Origin: Kordiimonas sp. SCSIO 12603
Lineage (GTDB): Bacteria > Pseudomonadota > Alphaproteobacteria > Sphingomonadales > Kordiimonadaceae
Reading direction: 5' to 3'
Length of the DNA: 64,000 bases
Assembly: GCF_024398035.1 (NCBI RefSeq)
Contig: NZ_CP073748.1
Span: forward strand, 2,765,520 to 2,829,519
The position numbers were made by a program, and so were the translations under genes. Shown in pieces: positions 42,612-51,765 of this stretch (the stretch's first letter is position 1; each line of letters begins with the position of its first letter). Below the pieces are notes generated by a model. The model was not told the origin of the DNA. It worked only from the letters and a program-made list of their open reading frames with translations, and did not search any database.

Positions 42612-43112
42612 ATGATGAAACAGTATCTGAAACAGCCCCCTAAAACATCCTATCCTGTTATTCATATTGATCCTGAAAAAAGCCTTAAACGCAGTTATCA
42701 AATTGATAATAGACAAGCCCTATTTGGCAAAATGAAGGACCTGCCTATCCGCGGCAGAGCACAAGGTGGTGACGACGGAAATATGATCATTGAAGAACAA
42801 CCAATCGACTGGACATTCAGACCTGCTGATCTCCAGGGTGTACACGGCGCGTTTGCTGTATTTGTTACAGGTAATTCCATGCAGCCTAAATACGCAAATC
42901 AGGACATCGCTTACATCCACCCACATAAACAACCAAGAGCTGGCCGCCATGTGTTGGTAGAAACCTCAAGCCACGCCGGTTTCATTAAACAATTTAAACG
43001 CTGGGACAGTGACGAGCTAGTTTTGCAGCAATATAACCCCCACAAGGAAATCCGCATTCCAAGGGCAGATGTACGCCGGGTTATGCTTGTGATTGGTAGC
43101 ATTGACGCTTAA
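42612..43112 (+). CDS. S24 (LexA/UmuD-like) peptidase without a DNA-binding domain
   Basis: A 166-residue protein with the LexA-type serine peptidase fold. Catalytic Ser89 is in FVTGNSMQPKY and Lys126 in AGFIKQFKRW. The region LPIRGRAQGGDDGNM (residues 44-58) is where related proteins carry the self-cleavage loop; it reads Gln-Gly-Gly rather than Ala-Gly or Cys-Gly, so self-cleavage is uncertain. There is no helix-turn-helix ahead of it; residues 1-40 are too short. It could be UmuD-like or an anti-repressor. The upstream LexA-type box suggests SOS control. Confidence 0.85.
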   Translation: MMKQYLKQPPKTSYPVIHIDPEKSLKRSYQIDNRQALFGKMKDLPIRGRAQGGDDGNMIIEEQPIDWTFRPADLQGVHGAFAVFVTGNSMQPKYANQDIAYIHPHKQPRAGRHVLVETSSHAGFIKQFKRWDSDELVLQQYNPHKEIRIPRADVRRVMLVIGSIDA

Positions 43113-43161
43113 ACCTTAAGAAGCCACTCACAAAAACATTCATATCTAAGCAGTTAATCTT

Positions 43162-44238
43162 ATGCCCGCTTCGCTCAAAGAACAATGCGACCACAATCTC
43201 AGCTTTCCTCTACATACTCAGGAAAGTGGTCCGGCCAGGCTTGCCGCCATACAAACCTTTATGGAACAGAATGGCTTTGATAAAGAGCTTTTCACCTCCG
43301 GTGATGCAGCAAACTTATTACAGCAAAAGATAGCAGAACTATTCGGTAAAGAAGCAGCCTTATGGTTTCCTACTGGCACTATGGCTCAGGCCGTTGCCGG
43401 GCGGATTTATGCCGAGCACGCTGGCCATAATACTATCCAACTACACCCAACTTCACACCTTTTGCTTCATGAAGCAGATGGCTATGAGCGGGCACACAGT
43501 CTTCAAGCGGAAATATACAGCGACTGGACATCAACAGTTTCTCATGAGCAACTTAACCCAGCTGCTGCTGGTATATTCATTGAGCTACCGCAACGCCATA
43601 ACGGCAGTTTGCTTCCAACTTGGGAAGAACTTAATGCTGTTAAGAAAAAAGCGAGGGAATGTAACCTACCCTTGCATATGGACGGCGCTCGCATCTGGGC
43701 ATGCCGCGATTATTACCAGAATCGCAGTTATGCTGAAATTGCAGAAGGTTTTAGTTCTATCTATGTCTCGCTTTATAAAGACATTGGCGCAATCGGTGGG
43801 GCTGTTCTGATTGGTGATAAAGACTTCATCAAAGAGGCAGAGATTTGGCAGCACCGCCTTGGCGGTTTGATGATAGAGCCTTGGCCAATGATTTGTGATG
43901 CTCTTCGCCTTCTTGATACACGGCTTCAGCAAATGCCTGAGTTCATTCAGCATGCAAAAGCAATGGTTACTGCCCTTCAAGATATTCCGAACCTGAAGAT
44001 CAGCCCAAACGAACCGCATACCAATATGTTTCATATTGACCTTCCTTGCAGCGCTGAAAATGCAGAGGTAGCAAGAGATAAAGCCGCAACTGAAACAGGT
44101 GTTTGGCTCGGCAATCGCTTTTGGGAATACGAAGGCCCGAACAAATGTTCACTTGAGATTACCGTTGGAGAGAAAGCTCTAGCGCTGGAAATTGATGCTT
44201 TCAAAAAGGCTGTTACCACCATGGCCACAGCTCTTTAA
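43162..44238 (+). CDS. Threonine aldolase-like beta-eliminating lyase
   Basis: A 358-residue fold-type I PLP enzyme of the threonine aldolase/aromatic amino acid beta-eliminating lyase family. HMDGAR (172-177) holds the cofactor Asp, and K206 in SLYKDIGAIGGA forms the Schiff base. Family members split L-threonine or related beta-hydroxy amino acids to glycine and an aldehyde. The N-terminal 20 residues diverge from standard LtaE, so another substrate is possible. It is 49 bp downstream of the S24 gene on the same strand, but there is no functional link I can see. Confidence 0.85.
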   Translation: MPASLKEQCDHNLSFPLHTQESGPARLAAIQTFMEQNGFDKELFTSGDAANLLQQKIAELFGKEAALWFPTGTMAQAVAGRIYAEHAGHNTIQLHPTSHLLLHEADGYERAHSLQAEIYSDWTSTVSHEQLNPAAAGIFIELPQRHNGSLLPTWEELNAVKKKARECNLPLHMDGARIWACRDYYQNRSYAEIAEGFSSIYVSLYKDIGAIGGAVLIGDKDFIKEAEIWQHRLGGLMIEPWPMICDALRLLDTRLQQMPEFIQHAKAMVTALQDIPNLKISPNEPHTNMFHIDLPCSAENAEVARDKAATETGVWLGNRFWEYEGPNKCSLEITVGEKALALEIDAFKKAVTTMATAL

Positions 44239-44351
44239 ATTACTATCAGCCTACTGCATTGTATTTTTTTGAGATATTTTTTGGCTCACGTGTGATTTTT
44301 TTTCATACTGCGCGAATAATAGGTCAAATATCAAAAACAATGAGATGACCA

Positions 44352-44855
44352 GTGCAGCTAAGCGAACAAGATATCATCAAGGTTATTGAAGCGAACGAAG
44401 GCCTGCTTTTCAAGGTTGCTCATCAATATTGTCACGACAGCAACGATAGAGAAGATCTGGTGCAGGAAATGATCATCGCGGTATGGAAATCTGCCAACCG
44501 TTACGATCCAGAATATAAACTCAGCACCTGGATGACGCGAATTGCTATCAATGTGGCGGTTTCGCATTACCGTAAAAACCGAAAGCATAAAGAAGCTACT
44601 GAAACGATTGATGATCATTCATCAATCGCAGCTCCGGATAATTTTGAAAATAGCGAGCAAAATCATCTGCTGAAGCAAATATTACAACAAGAAACACCTC
44701 TTAATCGGGCGCTGGTTATTCTTTATCTCGAAGGCAACAATCAATCAGAAATAGCCGAGATACTGGGCATCAGCAGCAGCAACGTTGCCAGCAAACTACA
44801 CCGGTTGAAAACAAAATTTGCGAAACAGCACGCACAAGAAAAACAAACAGCATAA
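44352..44855 (+). CDS. ECF-type RNA polymerase sigma factor
   Basis: A 167-residue sigma-70 family protein with only regions 2 and 4. Region 2 has DREDLVQEMIIAVWKSANRYDPEYKLSTWMTRIAIN-type sequence (about residues 32-67), and the region 4 helix-turn-helix is NQSEIAEILGISSSNVASKL (about 134-153). The start is GTG at 44352. The gene is followed 10 bp later by a small membrane protein whose first residues resemble proteins paired with such sigma factors, so that protein may be its anti-sigma factor. The regulon is unknown. Confidence 0.88.
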   Translation: MQLSEQDIIKVIEANEGLLFKVAHQYCHDSNDREDLVQEMIIAVWKSANRYDPEYKLSTWMTRIAINVAVSHYRKNRKHKEATETIDDHSSIAAPDNFENSEQNHLLKQILQQETPLNRALVILYLEGNNQSEIAEILGISSSNVASKLHRLKTKFAKQHAQEKQTA

Positions 44856-44865
44856 GGATAGAAAA

Positions 44866-45531
44866 ATGGATCTGGATGATATGAAAAAAGCATGGGATGC
44901 ACAAAACACCCAGTTAGAAAAATCCATGCGTTTGAATGCAGAGCTTATTAGCAGCCTGAAGAAAGAAAAACTGGAGAAAAGCGCCTTTGGCCTGCAGATT
45001 GAACCATGGTTTGATATCATCTTCGGCGTGATTGTAGTGTTTTTGATGGGTAGTTTTATTGGTTCCGATGATTTTATCGGTAGCTATAAGTTTCCAGCTA
45101 TTCTGCTTCACATAGGCGGGATTGTAATGATCATAGCAGGCGCTTACCAGTTAACCCATATATCAAAGTTTGATTTCAGCGCGCCGGTAACCGAACTTCA
45201 GGAAAGAGTAGTAAAACTAAAACGGTTTCAGCTACGTTTTATTACTGGTGTATTCTGCTTATCCCCGATAATTGGTGTATCAATTTTACTGGTTGTAGCT
45301 AAAGGTATATTCGGCGCTGATATTATGCCCCATCTACCTTCTGATTGGCTGTGGGTAAATATTGGTTTGGCGACCACTGCATCTATTACGGCGATATACG
45401 CTTCACGGAAATACGGTAAGTTTCTTGCAGAAAATTCAGTAATGAAAAAAATTGCTGATGGCCTTGCAGGGAGCCGCTTCAAAAAAATGGAAGAACAATT
45501 ATCAGAACTGGAAAGCTTCAAGAGCTTATAA
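44866..45531 (+). CDS. Membrane protein paired with the ECF sigma factor
   Basis: A 221-residue protein. The cytoplasmic helical N-terminus (MDLDDMKKAWDAQNTQLEKS, residues 1-20) is followed by four hydrophobic segments at about residues 51-70, 77-95, 128-148 and 160-178, then a helical C-terminus. I do not recognise a named family. The start ATG 44866 has AAGGAT ahead; a longer reading frame would overlap the sigma gene. Tight linkage to the sigma gene suggests that it regulates it, but it lacks a visible zinc anti-sigma motif (HxxxCxxC). Confidence 0.75.
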   Translation: MDLDDMKKAWDAQNTQLEKSMRLNAELISSLKKEKLEKSAFGLQIEPWFDIIFGVIVVFLMGSFIGSDDFIGSYKFPAILLHIGGIVMIIAGAYQLTHISKFDFSAPVTELQERVVKLKRFQLRFITGVFCLSPIIGVSILLVVAKGIFGADIMPHLPSDWLWVNIGLATTASITAIYASRKYGKFLAENSVMKKIADGLAGSRFKKMEEQLSELESFKSL

Positions 45532-45534
45532 TAA

Positions 45535-45562
45535 AAGGGCCCGGTCATTGCCGGGCCTTTTT
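45535..45562. terminator. Bidirectional terminator
   Basis: AAAGGGCCCGG and CCGGGCCTTTT arms around TCATTG lie between the stop codons of two convergent genes, with A- and T-runs on the two sides. It serves both. Confidence 0.85.
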
Positions 45563-45567
45563 AGCTT

Positions 45568-46074
45568 TTAGTTACCGTCAAAGTCGACACCAAGAACTTC
45601 GGCATCACCTTCAAACGTAACGGTCTGTATATCCCCATTACCCTCGATATTCACAGTATTAATCTGTGAAGGCCAAACTTCCCTAAGCGTATCACTTTTC
45701 ACTAGAAGTCCAGCCAATTCTGATTGCGGCTTTGCTTCCTGATATACCCAAAAATATCGGCCATCCATTTCATAACCAACATCTTCAAGCGGTATTACTG
45801 TGCCGTCAGCGCCCGCTATAGTAAACGTCTTCGCCACATAATCAGCAAAGGTGGAGCGTGTCTCTTCCTTGCTAAGGATATCTGCATTCCTGTCAAACAG
45901 CTGTTTCACAGCATGCTCCGCATCGTGAATATAGAAACGGTGTTCTACTTCAATATTCTGGGTGCGGGGGTTAAAGAAAACCCGAGAAATCGCTGTTTTC
46001 TGCTGGTGAGCAAAAGTGGGGGCGCTCAGCACCCCCACAATAATCATCAAAACTGATGCTAGAAAAACGCGCAT
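45568..46074 (-). CDS. DUF6702-like exported protein
   Basis: A 168-residue protein with a signal peptide (VFLASVLMIIVGVLSAPTFAHQ) and a beta-rich mature part: AISRVFFNPRTQNIEVEHRFY, HDAEHAVKQLFD and MDGRYFWVYQEAKP. It looks like the DUF6702 family (low-to-moderate certainty), whose function is unknown. Its start codon overlaps the stop of the M1 peptidase gene (TAATG), so the two are translationally coupled, and I recall similar pairs in other bacteria. It probably acts with the peptidase in the periplasm or envelope. Confidence 0.75.
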   Translation of the reverse strand: MRVFLASVLMIIVGVLSAPTFAHQQKTAISRVFFNPRTQNIEVEHRFYIHDAEHAVKQLFDRNADILSKEETRSTFADYVAKTFTIAGADGTVIPLEDVGYEMDGRYFWVYQEAKPQSELAGLLVKSDTLREVWPSQINTVNIEGNGDIQTVTFEGDAEVLGVDFDGN

Positions 46075-48551
46075 TAGCTTGCGTCACCTTCTTTTTTCTC
46101 AGAAGTTTTTTCGTCTTTCTTCTCGTCCTTCTTAAGCTTTGTTGTAGCTTCCTGCATCAGGTCACGACCTGCAAGGCTTGAGCTACGGCTACGCTTATAT
46201 GTTTCAACACGTGAAGGAACGATACGACGTGGATAATGGTTATTTTCCACATCTGTATCAGCAGTTTCCCAATCAGGGTCAACAACCACTTGTACCAGCT
46301 CTTTATCTTTGTCTGTTACAATCAGCTTCTTAACCGCATCAGGTGTACGGCGCCAGATTTCAGCAGGGATATACTGCTTCTCTGTTGTACCGTCAGCATA
46401 TGTAAGACCGAGAATAATCGGCATTACAAGGCCACCCTTGTTAGAGAACTCAAGAACGTAATAGTTCTTGTCTTCTGATACAGCACGGTCAAACACTTTA
46501 CGCTCCCAAGGCTTCAGACCTTTAAGGAAGCTATTGTATTTGTTGCGCTGCTGGTTTGTTACTGTCCAGCGATCATTTTCGTCGTGAAAGTCTTTCACAT
46601 CAGGATTTAGCTCAACCCATGTTTTACCAACCTCTTTGTTACGGATGTTCGTAAGTGATGTTGGTTTCGCATGCTCTTCTTCACGGCGACGTGCATAATC
46701 GATATCTGGATCTTTAGTATCCATACGCATCTTGTAGATACGGTCTAGTGAGATATCTACATGGTCTGTAGAGAAGAACCAACCACGCCAGAACCAGTCC
46801 AGATCAACACCTGAAGCTTCTTCCATCGTACGGAAGAAATCAGACGGTGTCGGGCGCTTATGCTTCCAGCGCATAGAGTATTCTTTGAACGCATAATCAA
46901 ATAGTTCGCGACCAAGAATAGTTTCACGCAGAATGTTAAGCGCAGCAGCTGGCTTTGTATAAGCATTCGGGCCAAGACGAAGCACACTATCAGACTGTGT
47001 CATGATTGGCACTTGTGTGTTGGACTTCATGTAACCAGTAATATCGCGTGGCTCAACGCCCCAAGGAATAGTTGGATCCCATTCACGGCCAGCAACACCA
47101 TCAAGGAAGCTGTTCAAACCTTCATCCATCCATGTCCACTGACGCTCATCAGAGTTCACGATCATTGGGAAATAGTTATGGCCAACTTCGTGAATTACCA
47201 CACCGATAAGAAAACGCTTCTCGGCAAGAGAATATGTGCGCGAACCGTCGTCTTGAAGTGTTGTACGCGGACCATTGAAGGTGATCATTGGGTATTCCAT
47301 ACCACCAACAGGGCCGTTTACAGACTGAGCTACAGGATCTGGGTAATCGAAAGAGAAACGGCTATAAACTTCCATTGTGTGGATGATTGACTCTGTTGAG
47401 TATTTCTTCCACAGGTCACCGCCTTCTTTCGGATAGAAAGACATTGCCATAACGAACGGCATATCGTTACCGCCCTGCTGGTAGCCTTTGGCATCCCACA
47501 TAAACTTACGAGAAGAAGCCCACGCGAAATCACGTACGTTTTCAGCTTCAAACTTCCAAGTTTTTGTATCTGTTGTACCTTCTTTTTCGTTCTCAAGCGC
47601 TTCTTCGGCTGTCACAACAAATACTGGACGTTTCGCAGTTTTTGCTTCTTCAAGACGTGAGCGCTGCTCCGCAGTCAACACTTCTTTCGGGTTTTGAAGA
47701 ACACCTGTAGAGGAAACGATATGATCAGCCGGAACTGTCATTTCCACTTCATAGTCACCAAATTCAAGTGTGAATTCACCGCGACCAAGGAACTCTTTGT
47801 TTGTCCACGCTTCATAATCTGTATAAGCAACAAGACGTGGGAACCACTGAGCCAGAAGGAAGATATCATTACCGCCTTCACGCTCATCATCAGGGAAGTG
47901 CTCGTAACCAGAACGAGCTGACACAGCATCTTCTTCAACAATATTGAAAGCCCACTGCACAGTAAACTCTGTGCTTTTGCCCGGCTTAAGCGGTGTTGGC
48001 AGATCAACACGCATTAGCGTGCCAACGATTGTGTGCTTAAGTGCCTTACCGTTTGCTGTTACAGCCTGGATATCATAACCAACTTCATTGTCAGTCAGAT
48101 ACTGCTGACGGCGAAGTTCACCAAGGCTCAGGCGAGCTGGACGGCTAGCGTCACCAGCTGCCGCAGCAGGACCGCGGCGGCCAATACCACCAAAGTTGTT
48201 TGCCATATTGGCAATACTGTCTGGCTTGAAAATATTTTGATCAAGCTGCAGCCACAGATACTTCAGTGTGTCAGGCGAATTATTTGTATAGGTAATGTCT
48301 TCTGTCGCAGTAATACGGCGCTTTGCTTCATCAAGGTTTGCCTTGATGTCATAGTCAACCTTTTGCTGCCAATATGCATGGCCAGGTTCACCAGCGGCAT
48401 TACGGTACACGTTAGGGGTTGGTAGAATTTCTTCCAACTGGCGGAATTTATCCTCATACTTCCCCTTGGTTTGCTTCACCGCATCAGCATAAACAGCAGA
48501 ACTGCTTACGAGAGCGAGCGTAGCACCCACCATAAGAATGTTGCGTAACAT
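46074..48551 (-). CDS. M1 family zinc metallopeptidase, exported
   Basis: An 825-residue protein with a signal peptide (MLRNILMVGATLALVSSSAVYA). The gluzincin site HEVGH lies near residue 452, followed 18 residues later by the third zinc ligand Glu (in WTWMDEGLNSF). The aminopeptidase-type N-terminal beta domain is at about residues 60-290, and GGMEYPMITF is the GxMEN-like substrate loop with Tyr replacing Asn. The C-terminus is Lys/Glu-rich (last about 30 residues). It should trim peptides in the periplasm. It is monocistronic with DUF6702 downstream and is divergent from the metal-uptake genes. Confidence 0.9.
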   Translation of the reverse strand: MLRNILMVGATLALVSSSAVYADAVKQTKGKYEDKFRQLEEILPTPNVYRNAAGEPGHAYWQQKVDYDIKANLDEAKRRITATEDITYTNNSPDTLKYLWLQLDQNIFKPDSIANMANNFGGIGRRGPAAAAGDASRPARLSLGELRRQQYLTDNEVGYDIQAVTANGKALKHTIVGTLMRVDLPTPLKPGKSTEFTVQWAFNIVEEDAVSARSGYEHFPDDEREGGNDIFLLAQWFPRLVAYTDYEAWTNKEFLGRGEFTLEFGDYEVEMTVPADHIVSSTGVLQNPKEVLTAEQRSRLEEAKTAKRPVFVVTAEEALENEKEGTTDTKTWKFEAENVRDFAWASSRKFMWDAKGYQQGGNDMPFVMAMSFYPKEGGDLWKKYSTESIIHTMEVYSRFSFDYPDPVAQSVNGPVGGMEYPMITFNGPRTTLQDDGSRTYSLAEKRFLIGVVIHEVGHNYFPMIVNSDERQWTWMDEGLNSFLDGVAGREWDPTIPWGVEPRDITGYMKSNTQVPIMTQSDSVLRLGPNAYTKPAAALNILRETILGRELFDYAFKEYSMRWKHKRPTPSDFFRTMEEASGVDLDWFWRGWFFSTDHVDISLDRIYKMRMDTKDPDIDYARRREEEHAKPTSLTNIRNKEVGKTWVELNPDVKDFHDENDRWTVTNQQRNKYNSFLKGLKPWERKVFDRAVSEDKNYYVLEFSNKGGLVMPIILGLTYADGTTEKQYIPAEIWRRTPDAVKKLIVTDKDKELVQVVVDPDWETADTDVENNHYPRRIVPSRVETYKRSRSSSLAGRDLMQEATTKLKKDEKKDEKTSEKKEGDAS

Positions 48552-48811
48552 TCGGCTTTTCTCCCAAGTTTTGATTATCTGCGGCGCCCAAAAAAGCTAT
48601 GCCCACCGCATTTATCCCAGATGAACATATAGGGAAAAACGATATACTCAAGTATTCTTGTAGCATTATTCTTCGCCCTAAACCTTTCGTTTATCATCAT
48701 AAAACAATTGTACAATATAACGATCAGTTCATCCCTTTGCTCTTGATCAAGGCTATATTATACTGTAGGCGAAGATGAATTCGATCTGAACAATAGTGTA
48801 CAGAGACTGAA

Positions 48812-49144
48812 GTGGGCATTAGAGCAAAAACAAAAGCGCCTTTTATGGCTGGGCTGAAACAGACCCGGCTTGCTTCGTTGTTCGCTGTTTTCTTCCTGCT
48901 TGCTCAGATTTTCACAACAGCACACATTGCTGCTTACGGTGAAACTGAACACAGTCATGATGGGCACCCTTGTATTATCGCAGCGGCAGTTAAGCAGGCT
49001 GATGATTTAGACTGTGCCCCGACCTCCTTCTCTATAGAGGAGCAAGTACACTACACTTTCAGCGTTGCCACTGAAGTTGACAGCATTGCATTTACACAAG
49101 CTGAAAACCTTCAAGCGCGCGCACCGCCACTCTCACTTTCATAA
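48812..49144 (+). CDS. Small exported His/Cys-containing protein (DUF2946/CopL-like)
   Basis: A 110-residue protein with a signal peptide-like segment (LASLFAVFFLLAQIFTTAH) and a mature part beginning with a His-rich motif, HSHDGHPCIIAA. It ends in RAPPLSLS. Both the HxxxHxxC-type motif and the C-terminal RAPP recur in the next small gene. Similar small proteins (DUF2946, CopL family) end in RGPP and are linked to metal handling. The start is GTG 48812; ATG 48845 is an alternative. It is the first gene of the rightward set leading to a TonB receptor. Confidence 0.65.
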   Translation: MGIRAKTKAPFMAGLKQTRLASLFAVFFLLAQIFTTAHIAAYGETEHSHDGHPCIIAAAVKQADDLDCAPTSFSIEEQVHYTFSVATEVDSIAFTQAENLQARAPPLSLS

Positions 49145-49222
49145 AGAAACCCCTTTGTGAAACCACGCCCGAAATGTAGCCAACCTGCGCTATATTTGGG
49201 TTAAATACAGTGAGATTGAAGC

Positions 49223-49522
49223 GTGCCTACGCTTAAGAAAACATCATATTATATAAGGCTTATTGCGCTATTTGGCTTTGTACTGTCGCAATCAATTGCT
49301 GCCGTTCATGCGATTGATCATGAAATCAATCCACAACACGGTGAGTGTTTGATAGCGGCTTCATACAATGATGACCTTGGCCTAATAAGTAATGAACCAC
49401 AGCTTGCTCTGCCAGATGGCGGCGCACAGCCTAAAGAACCTATTTCCTTAATCAGCCTGATTATTGCTGAGCCTTTGCAGAGCGCTGCAATCAGGGCTCC
49501 TCCCGCCCTGTTGTTCTCTTAA
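49223..49522 (+). CDS. Second small exported His/Cys-containing protein
   Basis: A 99-residue protein with a hydrophobic N-terminal signal (IRLIALFGFVLSQSIAAVHA) and a mature start HEINPQHGECLIAASY. It ends in IRAPPALLFS. The motif order matches the preceding gene, so the two look like diverged paralogues: an exported chain, a His-x(n)-Cys metal-like motif followed by (I/L)(I/L)AA, and a terminal RAPP. The start is GTG at 49223. It ends only 41 bp before the TonB receptor start, suggesting co-transcription and a joint role in metal uptake or sensing. Confidence 0.65.
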   Translation: MPTLKKTSYYIRLIALFGFVLSQSIAAVHAIDHEINPQHGECLIAASYNDDLGLISNEPQLALPDGGAQPKEPISLISLIIAEPLQSAAIRAPPALLFS

Positions 49523-49563
49523 TACAAATGAACAACAACCCACAGGGATTACAGGAAATTAAA

Positions 49564-51705
49564 ATGTCTAAAGTTAATAAAATACTCCGGAACAGCGGGC
49601 GCATCGCTGCACTTCTTGCGTCAACTACACTGGTTTCAGGCGCCGCTCTTGCAACAAAGCGCGCTGCACCACCTCTTGAAGAACAGCTAGAGGAAATTGT
49701 TGTTTCAAGCGCCTATGAAGGCCGCAAGCTTGGCGAAACAATTCTTGGTACAACAATTTTGAAAAAGGATGAAATCCTCCGTCAGCTTGATGGTTCCATT
49801 GGTGAAACACTACGCCGTCAGCCAGGTATTTCTTCAACGTTCTTCGGCCCAGGCGCCAGCCGCCCGATCATTCGCGGCCTTGGCGGTGACCGTATCCGCG
49901 TTCTAGATTCAGGCCTCGGCTCTATTGATGCATCTTCAACCAGCCCTGATCATGCTGTAGCGGTTGAACCAGCTCTTGCTGAGCGCATCGAAATCCTTCG
50001 CGGTACTGCGATGCTTCAATTCGGTAGTTCAGCTGCTGGTGGTGTCATCAACGTATTTGACGGTCGTATTCCAGTTGCTGCACCTGAAGACGGCTTTGAA
50101 GGTGCATTCCGCTATGGTCACTCTACTGTAGACAATGGCGATGAATTCACTGGTGCTTTTAATCTGACACTCGGTGATTTCGGCGGCACAAAAGTTGTTC
50201 TGCACGCAGACGGCCTTTACCGTGACACAGATGATTATGACATCCCAGGCTTCGCTGAATCAGCACTTCTTCGTGCTATGGAAGAAGAAGAGGAAGAAGA
50301 AGGCCACGAGGAAGAGGAAGAAGCATTCGGCACAGTTGAAAACTCTGCTACTGAAACCAAAGGTGGTTCCGTTGGACTTTCCTTCCTGTTTGAAAACGGC
50401 TTCTTAGGCTTCAACGTACGTAAACTTGATAGCACATACGGTGTACCGGGTGGCCACGGACATGAAGAGGAAGAAGGCGAAGAACATGATGAGGAAGAAG
50501 GCGAGGAAGAAGAAGAACTCGTATCAATCGACCTTGATCAAACACGCTTCGATCTGATTGGTGAACTTGATACAAACCTTGGCATCTTCAAAAAAGCGAA
50601 GCTTCGCTTCGGTTATGCTGACTATGAGCACCAAGAGCTTGAAGGTGATGAAATCGGCACCCTATTCGCCAACGAAGGTTGGGAAGGTCGTCTTGATCTT
50701 GTAGAAAACTGGTCTGGTGACTGGCGCGGTACAACAGGCGTTCAAATTCGCCACCGCGAGTTCTCTGCTGTTGGTGAGGAAGCTTTTGTTCCACCAACAA
50801 CAAGCAACCAGTATGGTTTCTATACAGTAAAAGATTACCGCACTGGTGCATGGCACGTTGACTTGGGCGCCCGCTACGAACGCACGACTTATGAAGTTGA
50901 TGGCACGAATGTTGAGCGCAACTTCAATGGTTTCAGCGCATCTGCTGGCGTTGGTTATGATCTATCTGAAGATGCCTTCCTTGGTGTTTCTGTATACCGT
51001 ACAGAGCGTGCACCATCGACAGAAGAACTCTTCTCTAATGGCCCACACCTTGCGACAGATGCATTTGAACTAGGCGACCCGGACCTTGGCTTGGAGACTG
51101 CTTTTGGTATTGAAGCAACCTTCACTTATGCCACAGGTCCATTCAGCATGGTTATCAATGGCTTCATCACAAACTATGATGATTTCATTTATGAAGCAGC
51201 AACTGGCGAAGAAGAAGATGGCCTTACTGTCTTTGAATTCAGAGCTGAAGACGCAAAACTTTATGGCTTCGAAACAAAAGCTGAATTCCACCTTGGTACA
51301 GCATCAACTGACACATTCGGCGATGTTGATTTTCACCTTGATGGCCAAGCCGACCTAGTACGCGCGAAACTTGATGATAGCGTAGCATCTCGCAACCTGC
51401 CTCGCATCCCGCCCTTCCGTGGTTTGCTTGGTTTTGATGCACGTTCAGAAACATTCGATTTCCGCACGGAACTTGAATATGCCGCAGAACAAAACCGTAC
51501 CGCTGACTTTGAAATTCCTACAGACGATTATGTACTTTGGAATGCATATTTGACAGTACGTCCGTTCGAAAACAAAGGTCTTTCCTTCGAACTACGCGGT
51601 ACAAACCTTACAAATTCTGACGCGCGTCAGCACACAAGCTTCCTTAAGGATGTAGCACCACTACCAGGCCGCAACTTCAAGGTTTCTTTCCGCGCAGAAT
51701 TCTAA
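49564..51705 (+). CDS. TonB-dependent receptor with acidic/His-rich loops (ZnuD-like)
   Basis: A 713-residue outer-membrane receptor. A signal peptide (IAALLASTTLVSGAALA) precedes a TonB-box-like stretch (LEEIVVSSA), a plug domain (about residues 45-160, with SRPIIRGLGGDRIRVLD) and a 22-strand-type barrel ending in Phe (KVSFRAEF). Two extracellular-loop candidates are extremely acidic with His: residues about 238-257 and 300-322, built from Glu runs with GHEEE and GHGHEEEE. Such loops are seen in the zinc receptor ZnuD. Zinc is the most likely ligand; nickel or copper are alternatives. ATG 49564 has AGGA upstream; an ATG 12 codons earlier lacks one. Confidence 0.85.
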   Translation: MSKVNKILRNSGRIAALLASTTLVSGAALATKRAAPPLEEQLEEIVVSSAYEGRKLGETILGTTILKKDEILRQLDGSIGETLRRQPGISSTFFGPGASRPIIRGLGGDRIRVLDSGLGSIDASSTSPDHAVAVEPALAERIEILRGTAMLQFGSSAAGGVINVFDGRIPVAAPEDGFEGAFRYGHSTVDNGDEFTGAFNLTLGDFGGTKVVLHADGLYRDTDDYDIPGFAESALLRAMEEEEEEEGHEEEEEAFGTVENSATETKGGSVGLSFLFENGFLGFNVRKLDSTYGVPGGHGHEEEEGEEHDEEEGEEEEELVSIDLDQTRFDLIGELDTNLGIFKKAKLRFGYADYEHQELEGDEIGTLFANEGWEGRLDLVENWSGDWRGTTGVQIRHREFSAVGEEAFVPPTTSNQYGFYTVKDYRTGAWHVDLGARYERTTYEVDGTNVERNFNGFSASAGVGYDLSEDAFLGVSVYRTERAPSTEELFSNGPHLATDAFELGDPDLGLETAFGIEATFTYATGPFSMVINGFITNYDDFIYEAATGEEEDGLTVFEFRAEDAKLYGFETKAEFHLGTASTDTFGDVDFHLDGQADLVRAKLDDSVASRNLPRIPPFRGLLGFDARSETFDFRTELEYAAEQNRTADFEIPTDDYVLWNAYLTVRPFENKGLSFELRGTNLTNSDARQHTSFLKDVAPLPGRNFKVSFRAEF

Positions 51706-51722
51706 ACATCTCAAAACAACAA

Positions 51723-51750
51723 AAAAGCGGGCCCCGGCCCGCTTTCTTTT
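51723..51750. terminator. Bidirectional terminator after the TonB receptor
   Basis: AAAGCGGGC-CCC-GGCCCGCTTT (about 51724-51745) is flanked by A- and T-rich tracts, 20 bp past the receptor stop and 15 bp before the end of the convergent gene. Confidence 0.85.
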
Positions 51751-51765
51751 ACTTCCTCTATTTCC

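Noticed and set aside
50281-50520. GAA/GAG-rich repeats that look like a tandem repeat or expansion
   Set aside because: They are in frame and encode acidic receptor loops with interspersed Gly-His; no regular DNA unit repeats, so this is protein low complexity rather than a repeat array.
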